Below are positions 24,164 to 37,560 of a stretch of 64,000 nucleotides of DNA, piece after piece. The translations under genes and the position numbers were made by a program. The DNA comes from Mycteria americana (lineage: Eukaryota; Chordata; Aves; Ciconiiformes; Ciconiidae), in NCBI RefSeq assembly GCF_035582795.1, contig NC_134373.1, positions 13,724,001 through 13,788,000 on the forward strand. The letters run 5' to 3'. How positions within the stretch are numbered: the stretch's first letter is position 1; each line of letters opens with the position of its first letter. The notes beneath the pieces were generated by a model. It was not told the origin of the DNA. It was given only the letters and a program-made list of their open reading frames with translations, and searched no databases.

Positions 24164-26070
24164 GACCCCCCTGCCCCCTCTGGCACACACACACGCATGC
24201 AGAGGAGAGGGATACTCAGCAGAAGAGGAAGGCAATGGCTCCCCGAAGAGGGAGGATGGGAGGCTTTTCCAAACTTTTTCTTCCTCCCAAAGGGTTTGGA
24301 AAAAAAAATATATCTTTTCGTAAAGGATCAGATAGACTGTGTCCAATGGTGCTTATGCCCAGCTAAGTAGAAGAGCACAGAAAAAGAAGTCACTGGTGGG
24401 ACGGGAGAGTCCTTCACCCACAAGAAGTCCCCTTTTACCCCTCTCTCCCGCTACCCCTGCACAAGAAAAAAAAACCAACCCGGCTAAAACCATCCTGTCA
24501 TGCTTTGGACGAGAGGGAGGGGAAGCCAGACCTGCTGCGATTCCCCTGCCGAGAAGTAGCCAAACCCTCCCTGAATTGCTGGGGTCAAACTGCAGCGCAG
24601 GCAGGGTAACGCCTGAGCCCGAGCTTACCGCCTGCTCCTTCCAGCTCGGCGGAGCCATCACGTGAGTACCGCACAACAGCTACAGCCCAGATCGTGTGCT
24701 GGCGAGATGCCTCTGTTCTGCCAACTCACAAGTTCCTTTTTACTTCAGTGATACCTGTTTTAATTGTTTTAAAGTGAAAGTTCGGCCCTCGGTCTGTTGT
24801 TCTTGCTTGGGGAAGGAGGGGGTTGCTATTCCACACCCTGAAAAGAAATGACTTGTTGCTTTTCAGCAGAAGGCTTTTCCCCCTTGCCTTTGTTCTAGGA
24901 GACAAAGGGGGAAACAAAAGTGTTTTCTATGTAGAAAGGCATAAGCATGGGATCGGTTTTTATGGGCAAACTAACAAAAAGAAGTCGCTGAGGTTCACCC
25001 TTGGATGTGAGGAGCTCGCAGAAATAAACATTCCTTTTATGAAAAGAGGAGAAGGCAGGATGTTTTCCTACCGTTCAATATGGGTCGCTTTTCCAAGCTG
25101 AAGGAAACGCAAGACTTAGAGGGCAAGAAGAGGGTAACCAAGAGCACCTGCCAAAACAAGAGCCATTAAAATATGTAATGTAAAGATACGAGATATTTCT
25201 TTCCTTCCCGTAAACCTGCTTTCTCTCCTGCTTTGCAGTGAGCTCGCTGCAGGTAAAGTCAATACACAGCCGGCAGGAGGAATCCTTTTGGCTCACGCTG
25301 GACCCTCTGCCTGCTCCTCAGGTTCCCTGAACTGCATGGCGAGGACTGGGGGTGCAGGAGGGGGTTGGGGCTGGGGTTTAAAAGCAAGCAGGTACCACAA
25401 GAAAGGAGCCTTCTCATTTCAGCTAAAATACAGCTGGTTAAGTTTCCAGTGATCACATCTTGGAAGGAAGGACATTGAAAAATTAATCATCAAATGCATC
25501 GTGTTCATTTTGAAATGTGACAGATTTTTCTATTCTGAAATTTTTATGTTGACTTGTTCATATTTTATTTTTTGCATACTACTTTACCTTTATATTCACT
25601 GAAGGGTTGTTTTTATAAGTGTACGTGTGTGTGTATATTCTTGCCTAAGGACAAAATAGGAAATTCTGGATTTTTAGCAAGTCTCCACCCTATAGCTGCT
25701 CTTCATTTTTTGGGGGGAAAAGTGTCTGGAATGAACCTTAGAAAGAAAAAACCTGTTCAGGGTGAGGGGGCAGGCTGCTGCTGTCTGAGGGCGTACCAGT
25801 AGTCTGGGTATGGGGAATGGGCCCGTCAGCCAAATCCTTCAGTAGATCTGATCTCAGACTTGCAGGGCTTGGGTTTTTGTCTTTTATAATGTGCACGTGG
25901 AAGAAAAAAAACCAAACGTGTAAGACAAGTGCAGTATGTATATTTTGTAAATCTCATTTTTGTAAGAAAATATGTATTTATGTTTTTACTTGATTTTTTT
26001 GAAGGTCTGTATGAGGCCCTGCTTCATCCCATGTACAGATCACTAAATAAATAATTTTTAATACAAGGGC
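24164..26070 (+). other. FZD7: FZD7 3' UTR
   Basis: About 1.9 kb between the stop codon and the poly(A) signal. No coding potential is evident. The first 500 bp are GC-rich, then composition shifts to AT-rich. The distal part has T-rich and TGTA-containing stretches around 25,930-26,000 (tgtatattttgtaaa, tgtatttatg), the kind of sequence bound by 3' UTR regulators. The exact cleavage point is inferred, not seen. Confidence 0.7.
26046..26051 (+). terminator. FZD7: FZD7 polyadenylation signal AATAAA
   Basis: A canonical AATAAA hexamer, in the context ctaaataaataatt, lies about 1.88 kb after the FZD7 stop codon. It is followed by T-rich sequence (ttctttcagtcttcg) about 25-50 bp downstream, as expected for a cleavage site near 26,065-26,075. 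No equally good signal precedes it in the 3' UTR. Confidence 0.75.
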
Positions 26071-26339
26071 TCCAATGAAGTTCTTTCAGTCTTCGAACAC
26101 TTGGCAGGTTATAGAAGGGGGGGTCAGCTTCGAGTGGCGTCTTCCCCCCTGCTTGTTGTGGGAGATGCAAGAGACTTTTGGGTGACTACACTGACCAGAA
26201 ACTCAGCTGTGACTTGAAACTGGCCTTTCTGAGTACTGGCCCTGCACAACAGAAGATCACATTTGGAGACCGTTTCAAATGTTTGCCCTCACTTGAGGTA
26301 CTTGCATCCTAGCCAAGTTTTCTCCCGGGCTCTGCCTCT

Positions 26340-26460
26340 TGCTGAAGGCAAGCTGATAAACCAGTTTCCTTATCTAGAAAATAAGGATAATGCTCTCTTC
26401 CCATTCCAAAGGGACTTTGAGAGTGAGAACTGGAGAGTGCTACAAGTGCTGTAAATTAAA
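26340..26460 (+). repeat. MIR/CORE-SINE-like relic
   Basis: The stretch ccagtttccttatct followed by agaaaataaggataat is a clear match to the MIR 3' half as I know it (cagtttcctcatctgtaaaatggggataat). It is followed by degenerate sequence ending in ctgtaaatta. The 5' part is too decayed to delimit. Confidence 0.5.
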
Positions 26461-27439
26461 TCCTTGCTTTGACGGGTGGAGTGTTTTAGGGAAACACTAA
26501 GGACTAGGTCCTTTTCAATAGCTTTCAAAGGGCAGTGTTTTGAACTGGCTTTTTTTTTCTCCCAGCACCTTTGCTGTCTCCAGTTTTGTTCAGGTGAATT
26601 TTACTTTAATCTTAATAGCTAGCCCGAAGCCTACATTCTTTCTTATCACAGTCATCTGAAAGCTGATAGCTTCAATGGAATGGTCTATTTTATTTCATTT
26701 TTTAAACCAAAATGAATGTTTAGATCTCAAGCTGTGTTGCTACAATCACAGAAAGTACCCCGGCAAACAGAATTCTACACCTGTGAAATGATGATAGTTT
26801 CCAGCTTTTCTCTCGCAATGATTTCAGCCTGTTTATTGGGTTCATCACCCTTCCTTTGCCTTAAACTATAGCTATACTAAAATTTAAGTTACAGAACAGA
26901 GATCCAAGATGCCTTAGCTGGATGCCATCATGGTAGCTGTGGTTGCACTGCAATATTGTTTCATTTACTGAGCACAGGGTGCCATAGTTGCACTTTCTCT
27001 CAGGGCACTATTTTATTCAGACACGGTGCTCTCAAACATAACCTTTTACATTTACAAGTGTACGAACTACCGATTTAAAGTTCTTTTCAGAGCTAGCCCC
27101 ATTCACGCTGCCTCTCTAGAAAAGCCACATCTTTTATTTGAAAACACCTCTAGCTGTTTCCTAGAACCGCTCACTTGTCAAGTTTCCGTTTTGAAAAGGC
27201 CTTTGCTTTCCTGCGAGTCAGGCTGCTTCAAACTGCTCCATGACATGAGCTTACTGATCATTGCTGAGGGGGGTTTCATTCCACTCACTTAGGAAACCTG
27301 AACCTTTCTATAAACATTTCCTCCCATTAATCCATCAGTGCCGGCCGGAGCGACGGAACGGCTGAAACAGCTCGCGCTCTGAGGACTGGGAACCGACAGA
27401 AGCAGTGGTGTGACTGACGCCCCTGGGCTGTGCAGCCAC

Positions 27440-27530
27440 AGCTGCGTCGCTAAACATGCAATTAATCCTTAATACATCATGGACAGCTAAGCCCGCAATT
27501 CATGCAGGCGGCCTGTCCCCCTGCTCTTCT
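27440..27530. promoter_or_regulatory. Candidate conserved element with TAATCC-type sites
   Basis: Contains gcaattaatccttaat followed shortly by cccgcaattcatgcaggcggcc. It adjoins a small isolated CpG-rich patch (27,340-27,430) in otherwise AT-rich DNA 1.3 kb downstream of the FZD7 transcript end. The motif order and the CpG patch suggest regulatory DNA. Conservation was not tested. Confidence 0.25.
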
Positions 27531-29730
27531 CTCCGCTCACCACCCATCCTTGATAGCTGGATGAGAAGCTGCATTTAGGTGTGATTGCTACTTTTTTGTC
27601 CATATGTGGAAAAACTTAAATAGACTTTTTTTTTAGTTCACAAGACATTCATATCTGAAAGGAAATGTCTCTGTTTCCACCAGAAACCACTAAAGCTGAA
27701 TGCTTGTATTTCAGTATTTCCTATTAGGTACTTCTGGATTTGAAGTCATTTACGCAAAACTATCCAAATCCTGGGATTTAAGTTGATTTTTAAAATTTGA
27801 GATTGTAGGTGAAATTTGATGCTGGTGTAAAGTAGAAGCAACTGCTATTCACTTTTAAGCAGATGTGACTTGCATCAAGACTGAATTTGCTCACAGTGGA
27901 AACAATTTGGAGAATTTCAAGTAGTGATAGCGTCTGGCCTTCTGGAATAAAAATATCACCATTCTGATAACAAAGTAGCAGTTACTTTCATAATGGAGTA
28001 CAATTTAAAAAATCTCTTTGCGAAGCTGTCTGGAAAAAAGGAGGAAAAATAAGCCTTTACTAACCTTTGCTAATCGCTGCAAAACAATTTTTCTGTGACT
28101 AATGTTTCAGTCCACTTTCAGTTAATATTTTCTTAAGTTGAAGAAAAGTTTCCTGCCCTTCACCTTTGGCTCTTCTCTATGCAGCATTTTTGGTTCACAA
28201 GACCTTGGCAAGTAATAGTTATTGTTGATCAATATCCCTGTAAGTTTACATCATATACTACGTTTTCATGAAAAATATATGAACACTGGTTCTTAAGTTT
28301 CAGAGACTTTTGTGTTACTTTCTAGAAGAAAGTATTTCAGGCAAGTTAAACAGGAGGCTTTAACAGTTCTAGAGTTCATGAATAGCAGCAGCAACTGAAT
28401 GTTTGTCTCTGTAGAAAGAAGTGCTTTTATAATATGTCAGTGTTTGTTTGGGTTTATTTTTGGTGGAATACCCACACCAGCGATTGAATGTTTTTGTCTA
28501 AGTACTTCACCCACAACCAATAGCTTTGCATGCAAGTAAAAAACCACACATCTGTGTTCACCAACTGGCAACAGTAAACATTATTTATAATTTCACATGG
28601 GTTTAGAAACCAAATTACTAGCTTGTGTCTTAAACAGTCTTTTTTTCCTGCATCTCATTCTCACTTCCTTCCAGACCTTACAGGTACTTCATATACACCC
28701 TGCTCTCCATACTTGCTTTATAGTCCTGTTATTTTTTAAAAACATGAATTCAGCTGAAAGAAATTTAGTCTGTTGCTTGGAGAGGAAAAGACGACTCTGA
28801 ATCTTTCAGCACTATGACTGTTCATTGAGATAGACTATTGCCAAGCCTGTTCTATATAAACCAGGATAATTGTTTCATGCCAACATGAGCGTGTGGTTTT
28901 GGCAGCTACAACACTGCGCAAGATAATATAGGATTGGGAGAATAAATACAGTGCATGGCAAGTTCCCAAATGCCCCACTTAGAACTGACACATTTTGACT
29001 AAGATGATGCCCAAACTGTAAAACTAAAATACATACATCAGAGTTTAACGCTGCTCAGACAACCGGTTTGTGCCGCAGTCAGAGGAGGACAGGGAGGGTT
29101 TTGACGCTGTTTAAACCCGAGGTCCAAGGTTGCCTGGCTTGGGTGGCTGGGCATTGCTTGTCTCAAAACCAGATCAGTGGAAGTAAGGCACAGCACTTTC
29201 TCCTAATCCAGGTAAAGACCAGGCTCAAGCACAGCGTTACCACAGCTGCAGCCAAATAGGATTCAACTGAATGATGCACAGTGAGAACAGACAGGCCCAA
29301 ACAGAGTCGTGAGTCCTCTGCATTGCTTGCTCCTCTCTGTACAGCCAGCCTACCCATGCCAGGAAACTATGGGACTGAGATAGATGAGAATATGGATAAA
29401 AAGCAGGAATAAGCAGGGCCTAGAGCGCATTTTAAAATAACAGTTGTAAATTGGGGGGGATCACTTATCCATATTAGTCAGGAAATCCTGCTAGCAACAA
29501 CTTGTTCATTTTGGCTGCCCCAGCTGTGTCACAACTTGGGTTGATTATATACAACCCTTTGCTTAAGCATGTTACTCTTACAAATACAGGCGGAAAATCA
29601 GTATGTGCTGCCCAGACCAGTAGGCTTTGGCTGCACCGGTCTTGGAAATTAACCCCATCATGTGGCCACCAAGGTAGCCATGAACCTTACTATTAACACC
29701 AGGATCCCAAAGGCCAGGATGACAACTAGA

Positions 29731-29770
29731 AAGGAGAAAAGAAAAAAAAAAAAAAAAAGAAAAAAAGAGG
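29731..29770. repeat. A-rich low-complexity tract
   Basis: An uninterrupted run of about 17 A residues is flanked by aaaag units. It produces long Lys-rich and Phe-rich translations on the two strands that are not real genes. Confidence 0.85.
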
Positions 29771-30034
29771 CCCACTTCTCCCCTACCTCCAGCTTTACTG
29801 GAGGTATTGGCAATTCTAGCATTGTTCTCAAACCAATCTGCAGGAAGGCAATGCTATTCTCAAGGCAGGCAAGGAGTAAGATTATTCCCACCACGCTGTC
29901 CTTTTCCTCAGGCTAACATACCGAGGGGCTTCAGAAGGAGCTTGTGGTGAATGGCGAATTCTGACAAGAGTTGTAGCAGAAGAAAAATACATTATCCGGC
30001 TCAGATGGATACAAAAGGGTGTTCCAGCAAGTAG

Positions 30035-30345
30035 GCACTAATCTAGGATTTGGAAGACAAGTGCTTGATTACCTGCACTGTCACAGATGGTGGACAGATC
30101 ATTTACAGCCAGACTTGCAGCAGTATTCAGGCAGCTAAAGATGCAGGCAGGTACATGGAAAGCACTTTCCAAAAGTGCTTAAATTCCCAGGTGCATGTCT
30201 TTGTAATTGACTAGAAAATCTTATCTCTGTCTCTAATTCCTTGTCTATAAAATTGGAACAGTGGCACTTCCCTATATTATAGGAGTGTTGTGAGAATAAA
30301 CACTCTCAAAACCAGAAGTTGTTAGATACAATGATAATAGGGTTT
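30035..30345 (+). repeat. MIR-like amniote SINE relic
   Basis: The 3' part fits amniote MIR copies well: aattccttgtctataaaatt, then taggagtgttgtgagaataaa, then gttagatacaatgataat. The first 80 bp resemble the MIR 5' region (taggatttggaagacaag, then gcactgtcacagatgg). The middle is degenerate. This is one of the better preserved old SINE copies in the window. Confidence 0.6.
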
Positions 30346-31436
30346 ATGGAAATACCTCTGTCAGATCTTTGTCCCATAATCTCATGTTTTGCAAGTAGGT
30401 CCCATTCTAGAGAACGCCCAATTAAGACTACCAGCTAGAATAAATTACTTGTATGTTTTCCAATATCTTATCTAAAACTAGGCAAGCTGAGCACATGCTT
30501 TTACAGGAGTATCACTCTAGCCAGGGCTCAAATATAAGGTGTGAAAGGGTATAAAGACACAAGCTAGGTAATTAGAAAATGACACTGAACTGGGCATCCA
30601 TGAGAATCAACAGCTGTTGACTACAGTCAAACAAAATGGACTTGTGTTATCCTGGCACTTACGCACAGCAGAGAGAAGGATTTGGGCCCATCTGTACTGG
30701 TGCTATAGTGCGCTTAGCTCTTTCAGTACTCCTCAATCTCTCATTTCCTATGTGCTGTAAACACAGTTATTATCAACAGACTCTGTGACACCTCTGCTGT
30801 CCGGACACTCTTTAAAGCATTACAGTTCACTTCAGCTTGCTGCAAGCAGGATCTAAATCATAGTAAGTAGTAGGCCTAAAACAGAGTTGTCCAAGGTTTC
30901 GTCCAAGCCCTTGGCAGTGAGAACCCACCTTCCCTGACATGTTTTCACTTCGTCACTTGGTTCCTCAATGTTTTTTTCTGTTAGCACGACCTCCAACATT
31001 TTTCTCTTTACTAAGGATGGCCAAGTAGAAGGATTAGTTGGCTGTTTGGACATTTTCCTGCCTCAACAACAGGGAACAGCATGAGACTACTATACTTCTT
31101 TCACCAGTGAAATACAGAGTCATCTAAGCTGACTGGTATAAACGTTTGTGTGTTGCCCTGGTGCCAGCCTTTCCTGTGGGAGACTTCTGCACCCATTCAC
31201 CTTCATCACACATCAGGTTTTTGTTGGTAAATAAAGTAAACCAACAAACCAAAAAGGATTCCTAAATGCATCAAAGCATGCTCTAAGTTATAAATCCCCC
31301 CTCAAACAAACAAAAACAACTTAAGAGTTTTTATGGAAGACAGTCAAAGGGACCTACTTCCAAAAATATTTACCTAAAGCAAAAATCAGATCAGTTGCCT
31401 GACATGGCTTCCTTCCACAATTTTTCCATGCAGACA

Positions 31437-31494
31437 GTGTATGTATATGTGTGCGCACATGTGCGTGCACGTGTAGCGTGAGTGCGTGCTAGTG
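31437..31494. repeat. Alternating purine-pyrimidine (TG/CA/CG) tract
   Basis: A stretch of tgtatatgtgtgcgcacatg followed by tgcgtgcacgtg and degenerate gtg units. It alternates purine and pyrimidine almost perfectly for about 35 bp and contains self-complementary pieces such as cacatgtg and gcacgtgt. It is a degenerate microsatellite capable of non-B DNA. Confidence 0.75.
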
Positions 31495-31734
31495 TAACAA
31501 CTACGAGTTCCAACTACAGGTAAATCTCTCATCAAAAACCTAGAGAAGAGAGAAAATCAAAAGGCCCTTGCCCAATCTAGCTGTCTCCTAATTAAACACT
31601 GGTGTTAATTGCAATAGTGTGCTTGGACACCGTTCCCCATGTTTGTTGTGGTGCCTGCATGAGCTCTAGATCACTCAGAACTTTCCCATGCTCACAGAAA
31701 ATGAAACCATCTATAAAAGGAATGAAAGGCTGTG

Positions 31735-31752
31735 ATATGTATATATATATAT
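31735..31752. repeat. (AT)n microsatellite
   Basis: About eight consecutive TA dinucleotides. Confidence 0.8.
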
Positions 31753-31928
31753 CTATAGGGCTATTTTTAAAGAAAAAAAGATTTTTTGTGTGAGCTAGTT
31801 CAAAGCCAGCTTTGATTATCTAAAGCAAAAGTCAGTCTTTAGAAAGAGTAAAAAACTAAATGTAAAGATGGAATCTTTTTTATTTAATCCATGATGAAAA
31901 GAGCATTTCTTATTTGTAATGCTCTTGC

Positions 31929-31955
31929 CTCTCTCTCTCTTTTTTTTTTTTTTTT
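31929..31955. repeat. (CT)n then poly-T tract
   Basis: A ctctctctct run leads into about 16 T residues and taatta. Confidence 0.85.
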
Positions 31956-33194
31956 AATTAACGGCAAAATGTAAAAGTTTCAGGCAGCATTTCCCGTCCT
32001 TACTTTACGAGATGTGCAAAGCAGCATTCCATTAGGGCCAACAGCCAGTAAAAGGGATGTCATTTGACACCCTTACACAACTATGCATACCAGGCTGGGA
32101 CGGAGCGGGATTATGTGAGTGGATAGAAAGCCCTTCTAGAGAGAGGATTTACTCATACTGTTTTTCTTTACACATTCTGCTCTCTGAAGATAGTAAATCA
32201 GCTGTTGGATTTGCAGAAACAACTCTCATGATGGCTAAAGAATTCAGGCACAAAGTGGATGAAGGCAAAGATCTGGCCTCTCTAAAGCAGCTTGTAGTGA
32301 CCAGCAGCTTCTCTTCTTGGGAAGAGACCAAACTGCACCCATGTCTGAAGGGGCTAGCAGCGCCTGTGCCTGAACCATACTCCTCTTCTGAGGCAGGGGC
32401 AGGAGGTGGGCTGGGTTTGCAGAACCCAGGCCAAATCCCACGGCAACTTTCTGCTTTTATGTTAGGCTAAACCAAAGTCCTGAAGCAGAATGTTGTAAGA
32501 TTTAAAAGATGGTACTTTGCAGTTACTGTGAGCCAGAAACTGTCTTTTCTGGTAAGAAATCCCTTATCTGCAAAGATGAATTAATCTGTGTATAGTTTTG
32601 CTTCATTATGAAGGCACAGAGCTTTGTATCCCTGCCCACAGACAGGGATCTCATTTTCTGTCTTCAAGATTCCTTAAGGTTTTTGCTGTTTGACTAATAG
32701 AGTTGACATTAACTAACAGAGCTAACACTTTAACTCCATGTCTCTCATTTTCCTCAAGTAAAGATCTTACAGCACTGAATTCTGAATCAAATCTTAATCA
32801 AAACCTCTCAACACAAGAACTGAAAATAAATGTTTCTCAGAAAACAATCTCAAGAGACTCAGCAATTTCACTTAAATGACTCTTCCATTTTGTTATCGAT
32901 TTTCATTAAAACTAGCTTTGTTAATAAAGTGTCCTTTAGTCAGCATTTCACCACTGCCCTCAGACTTAATATATTACTTGAACACAGACATTAAAGGTGT
33001 AGTAACAAGTTATACACATAAAAATAAGCCTGTGAAGGACTGTGTCATGATAACCGTTATTTTCACAAGCTCCACCTCTCAGCGTCATCCCTGGCTGCAT
33101 CTTATTCAGCTGGTAAAGTTCTTTGTACCAATACCAGCCTATTTTATTTGTCCTTAAATGTAATTCTGCACAATGACATTTTTATTAGTAAATG

Positions 33195-33330
33195 AGAAGC
33201 AGTGTGTGCCAGCAGACAGGGCACCAGACTAGGGGGTCAGGAGACTGTCATACTTTTCCCAAACTTGCCCATGGTCTGGAAATTCTTCCAATCATCCTTA
33301 CCTCCATTTCCTTTTTGGTCCTTCTCTGAA
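33195..33330 (+). repeat. MIR-like amniote SINE relic, 5' part
   Basis: The sequence gacagggcaccagactaggg followed by ggtcaggagac matches the MIR 5' region as I know it (gagcactggactgggagtcaggagacctgggttc). Later fragments resemble cttgccca and acctccatttcctttt. The 3' part has decayed. Confidence 0.6.
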
Positions 33331-36300
33331 TAGAATCATGCTCTTTGGAACAAAAAATGTCTCTATTGTCCCCACATACATGTTGGTACTGTTCCCATCT
33401 TGCTGGAGCCCTGATCTTGATGGGGGCCTCTCAAGATTCGGCACAATGCAAGAGGTTCCAATTAAAAATAATTGATCATTAAGAGGCAGAGAATAGTAAA
33501 GAGTGAGCTGGTGCTTTACTTTCTATGGGGAAATAGTCAAACACTAGTGGCAAAGTAGAGACATGTGTGATGACACCAAATCTTCCCAAAGAAATAAAAG
33601 TGGGAAGTGTCACTCATCACCTTTTCGGCTTTTGTGTAACATGCGTAAGGCATATTCCCTTCTCTGAAGAGTCTCTGTGGACTCTTCAGATGATGGGATT
33701 TACTGTCACATGCCCTCTTCTGCCTGTCTTTTTTTGGTTGTCGTACAAAGTGTTGCCATGTGGGATCTGTGTGATAGCACATACTGCAAAATATCTCCAG
33801 CTGAGTGGAATTGGTGCTGGCCAGTCAGATTGTTTGTTGGCTGACTAGTCCCTAAAAATGAAAACCAGACACTGAGGAAACTATCTTGTTCATAAAAGGA
33901 AAATATTTATCTGCAATGAAAAAAAACCCAACCCCAAAACAAAATAACTGGCTGGATACTTCATTAAATGATCACTAGTGAAGTGATTAATTAATTGAGC
34001 AGCAGAGCAACCAGGAAGCCCACTAATTCCCCACACACCTCCAAAATATGGATTTGAATTAAGGAAAACAATTTTCCAGTTCACTCTGAACTGCTACAAT
34101 TGAAGAAGAAAACAAAGGGGAAAATGTCTGAATGTTTTGTTTAAATGCTTCCTAAATGAAGCAACTTCAAGCTTGAATTTGAAATGCACCCAAAATGAGT
34201 GAAAAAGATTAAGCAACCTTATAAGGTTTAGATGGAGTTAAGGGCCAGACTGGATGGACCAAGGCTAAGACAGACAGGTGAAGGCAGGTAGCTCAGCTTT
34301 GGAACCCACAGGGAGTTGAGAGACATGGGAGTCAGTTTTGCCTACAGCTTGCCCCATATCACTGAGAAAGTCTAACCTACTTCACCTGCACCATGTAGAC
34401 CTGGTAATAAGGGACATCAGGCAGCAAATGGAACATTTTGCTTAATGAGATTAGAAATGGCATATAGGGAAAAGTGTTTGTGGAGACCAGAGAAAGAGGA
34501 GAACAATAAAAACAATTGAGCCCGAGACAGAAAAGGCGTATGGGCACAGCTAGTTACATGTGCATTTGCTTTTCTTGGGTTTCAGGCTGGCCAGAAAGAA
34601 AACAGCTCCAGTGCGAAGCCATGCTTCTGTGCCTGCTCAGCCCAACGCTCATGCTGGCTAATGCGATGGGCTGGCTTGCAGACTGGGCTGGCTCATAGCC
34701 AGCCATCCCAGAGCCCATGCAAGGCGAACACGTGACTGCCTGCCCCCATCTAGGCAGGTGTTACTCTGGGATTCCTCACACTGCCTTTTTAACAGGACTG
34801 GCCTCCAAACATAGCAAAGTACTGCCTCTGTCACCCATCAAGTGTGGTGAAGTGCCCAGGCTGTGACGGAGCACTTAGTCATACAGAGCTGCAGTAGCAT
34901 CTCCAGGGCAAACTAATTGCTGACTGTAAACTGCTGCAATCATCGTGAATGCTCACCAAACGATACTCCTGTAAGTTTTCAAAAGTAAGAAGTTTACTGA
35001 CAAAAAAATACATTAAGGTTGCCAGGAGCATAGAGTGCCTTTCTAGAATGTCAGTCCTAGCTATTCCCTTGGAAACCAGTAAATAAAGAGTTAAGGTATG
35101 AGCAAACATAACCTTAACTGTGCTGTTTGAGCGATGCCCCAATATGGCCATAACACACAGAGTCTGTGCTATCTCAAAGGCAGAGTGCAAACATTTGGGG
35201 AATAGGGCACATGACCACAGGACAGAGTCTAAAGCCTTCTTTTTGCAAGGGAAAACTGGTCTGTACCGAAGCCGCAGGGACTGGGTGCAGGGGGAGTGCC
35301 AACACCAACCTAACCCAAGACACAGCTGGTCTCTTCCTCAGGACTAACACCCACCACTTTACAAACCCTGTCCTCGCAGACCGCCACAGGACTCCTCACT
35401 CTACCCTCCAGCAGTGAGCCCACAGACCATCCTGCCAGCACCCTTGTGCACTTCTGGTAATTCCCCTGGGGAGGAAGAACTCTAGGCACCGTTATTACCA
35501 CAATTTACAAAGTCAACACCAAAAGGAGACACACTACTGAACCACTCGCATGAACAGAGGAGTTTAGGAAAGAGGCAAGCCACCTTCCAGAGGGACAAGG
35601 CCTTTCTCATGTCAAAGCCCAGCAGTTTTCTTGTGTCACAGCCACAACGCACTCCAGCTCTGCCAGCTGGAGTGGGGCAGCTCCCACAGCTGACCTGCAT
35701 GATCCCTGGCAGTACAGCCGACCCCAGCAAGGGCAGGGGGAAATTTATTCAGGCCCCGCTTTTCAAAAGGCTTATGGCTTACCACATTTGCCAAGATGGA
35801 AAGGTATAAGATACTAACAGACAACTGTGCCACTGTGTCAGTTAAGGCTTTTTTTTGGCAGGGGGTAGGGTGGCAGAGAGTGCCACCTCTGCTACGGCAC
35901 AAACACTGCTCTGAAATGCGTGGCCATGGAGAACCCTGCTCAAACACTCTTTACAGTGGCAGGGATGCACTCAGAAGTGTTGCACTGTCCCTCTATTTAT
36001 TTCTCATTCTCTGCTCCCTAGAAAACTGAGAATCACATTAGCATCTCCCTCTTTTCTGTCCTACTTTGAATGCCAAGTAGCTAGCACCCATTATTCTGTG
36101 ACAATGTCCCATCTTACTGACATGTCTTGAATATGTACATTTTTATACTGCTTTAATAGTGCTATTTTAAACTTTAAAGCCTGTCACTTGTCCTCATGAA
36201 AGTCAGATGGAAAATAATGCTATTCTCATATTTTTCTGGTCTTTACATCCAAAGCAGCAGTCCCTGGAGCAAGCCTCTGTCCTCCTGTTGGTAAGAATTT

Positions 36301-37317
36301 CTGTAGTCAGTTTGCACAGTACTGTCCTGCAACTACAACTGAAGGGCAAATCCTAGTACTACAATTACAGCACATCTGCAACATGTGAGGGCTTGTTCTG
36401 TGATCACTTACAACCCCTTGATTTGGAGTTTTGACTGAGCAATGAATGCAGCATCAAATGAGAAATAAATACAGAAATCAAAGACTACAAAGCTAAACAC
36501 TGTATTTATGGCTGTTTCCACCTTTGTATGGACACAGGTATGTACTACTAGTGGATCAAGAGGTGGACCACAAAACTGAGTCTTGAATCCAAACCTCCAG
36601 TCCCAGAGGCCCAGACTCCAGTCACTGAATACAGGTACATTCCTACAGTTTGGGTTTTCCCAAAGTATCTCATAAGGAAGAGACTTTCCATTACCATCTA
36701 CAAAGACCCCAAACACAGAAGCTGTCCTACAGCATGCTGACAACAGCATCCTCACGTTCCTCAGAAATACTCTCCTGACTCAGGGGTGAGGTTGCAGGGC
36801 TGCAGACCCAATGCTTAGACCTGAATGCTCTCAAGCCTCGATCCCAAGACCTGGTTGCAAACATCAGCTGATTGGCTCAGGAAATCAGGCTAAGGCTTGT
36901 TCTGCTTGACAAAGAAATGCCCTATGGCAGAGCTAGCTAGCGATAACCAACATAACCTGGCTGCATTTCATGCAAAGGGGAAAAAAGGCTAGTGAAGACT
37001 GCACAGTGTTGAGCCCTGAGCTGTCTTGTCCTCTTCCTAGTGATAACCACTGCATTTTCATCAGAGCATTTGTCACCAGCAAATTAAGAGTTAACCAAGA
37101 GGGTGGACTGAAGAGCTTATATCTTATTTGTCTCATCCTTTAGTTAAAAAAATCCTCTTAGATTCAGGTGTAAATGTCCTTTTTCTTGACCTACAAGGTA
37201 TTTGCCATACTCTGTCTCTAGGGTTAAAAATCTCCCTGGCAGTAAGCGCTTCTGTAAACACTCCTACTTTATCTGCAGAGAGTGAGAATCCCAGCAGTAC
37301 TGGAAACAGATATAAAT

Positions 37318-37560
37318 GGAAACTTTAAAAAAAATTAATTAAAAAAAAATTCAGCATATGCTAAGAGTAGCAGTGATTTCTGGCAAGAATTAATTAAACC
37401 AGATGAAACAATTCTGATAAGATTTCTGCTATCAGATCATTTAATTAGTTCTGGCTTTTAGTTCATTGTAACCAACTTCTGTGAGGGTGAAAAAGAAATA
37501 ATTGTTTATTCAAATGGCAATAATTTGGGTTTCTTTAATTGACTCCTAGTGTGAAAACAT
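37318..37560. promoter_or_regulatory. Candidate regulatory element dense in TAAT sites
   Basis: Within about 240 bp there are attaattaaa, agaattaattaaacc, catttaattagt, aataattg, caataattt and ctttaattgac, plus attcaaatgg. Repeated, non-tandem homeodomain cores are spread through otherwise complex sequence with almost no simple repeat beyond an A run at the start. This is typical of vertebrate conserved enhancers but is inferred from motif content only. Confidence 0.3.

Noticed and set aside
29662..29916. Lys-rich frame on plus and Phe-rich frame on minus
   Set aside because: Both are translations of the A-rich tract at 29,731-29,770.
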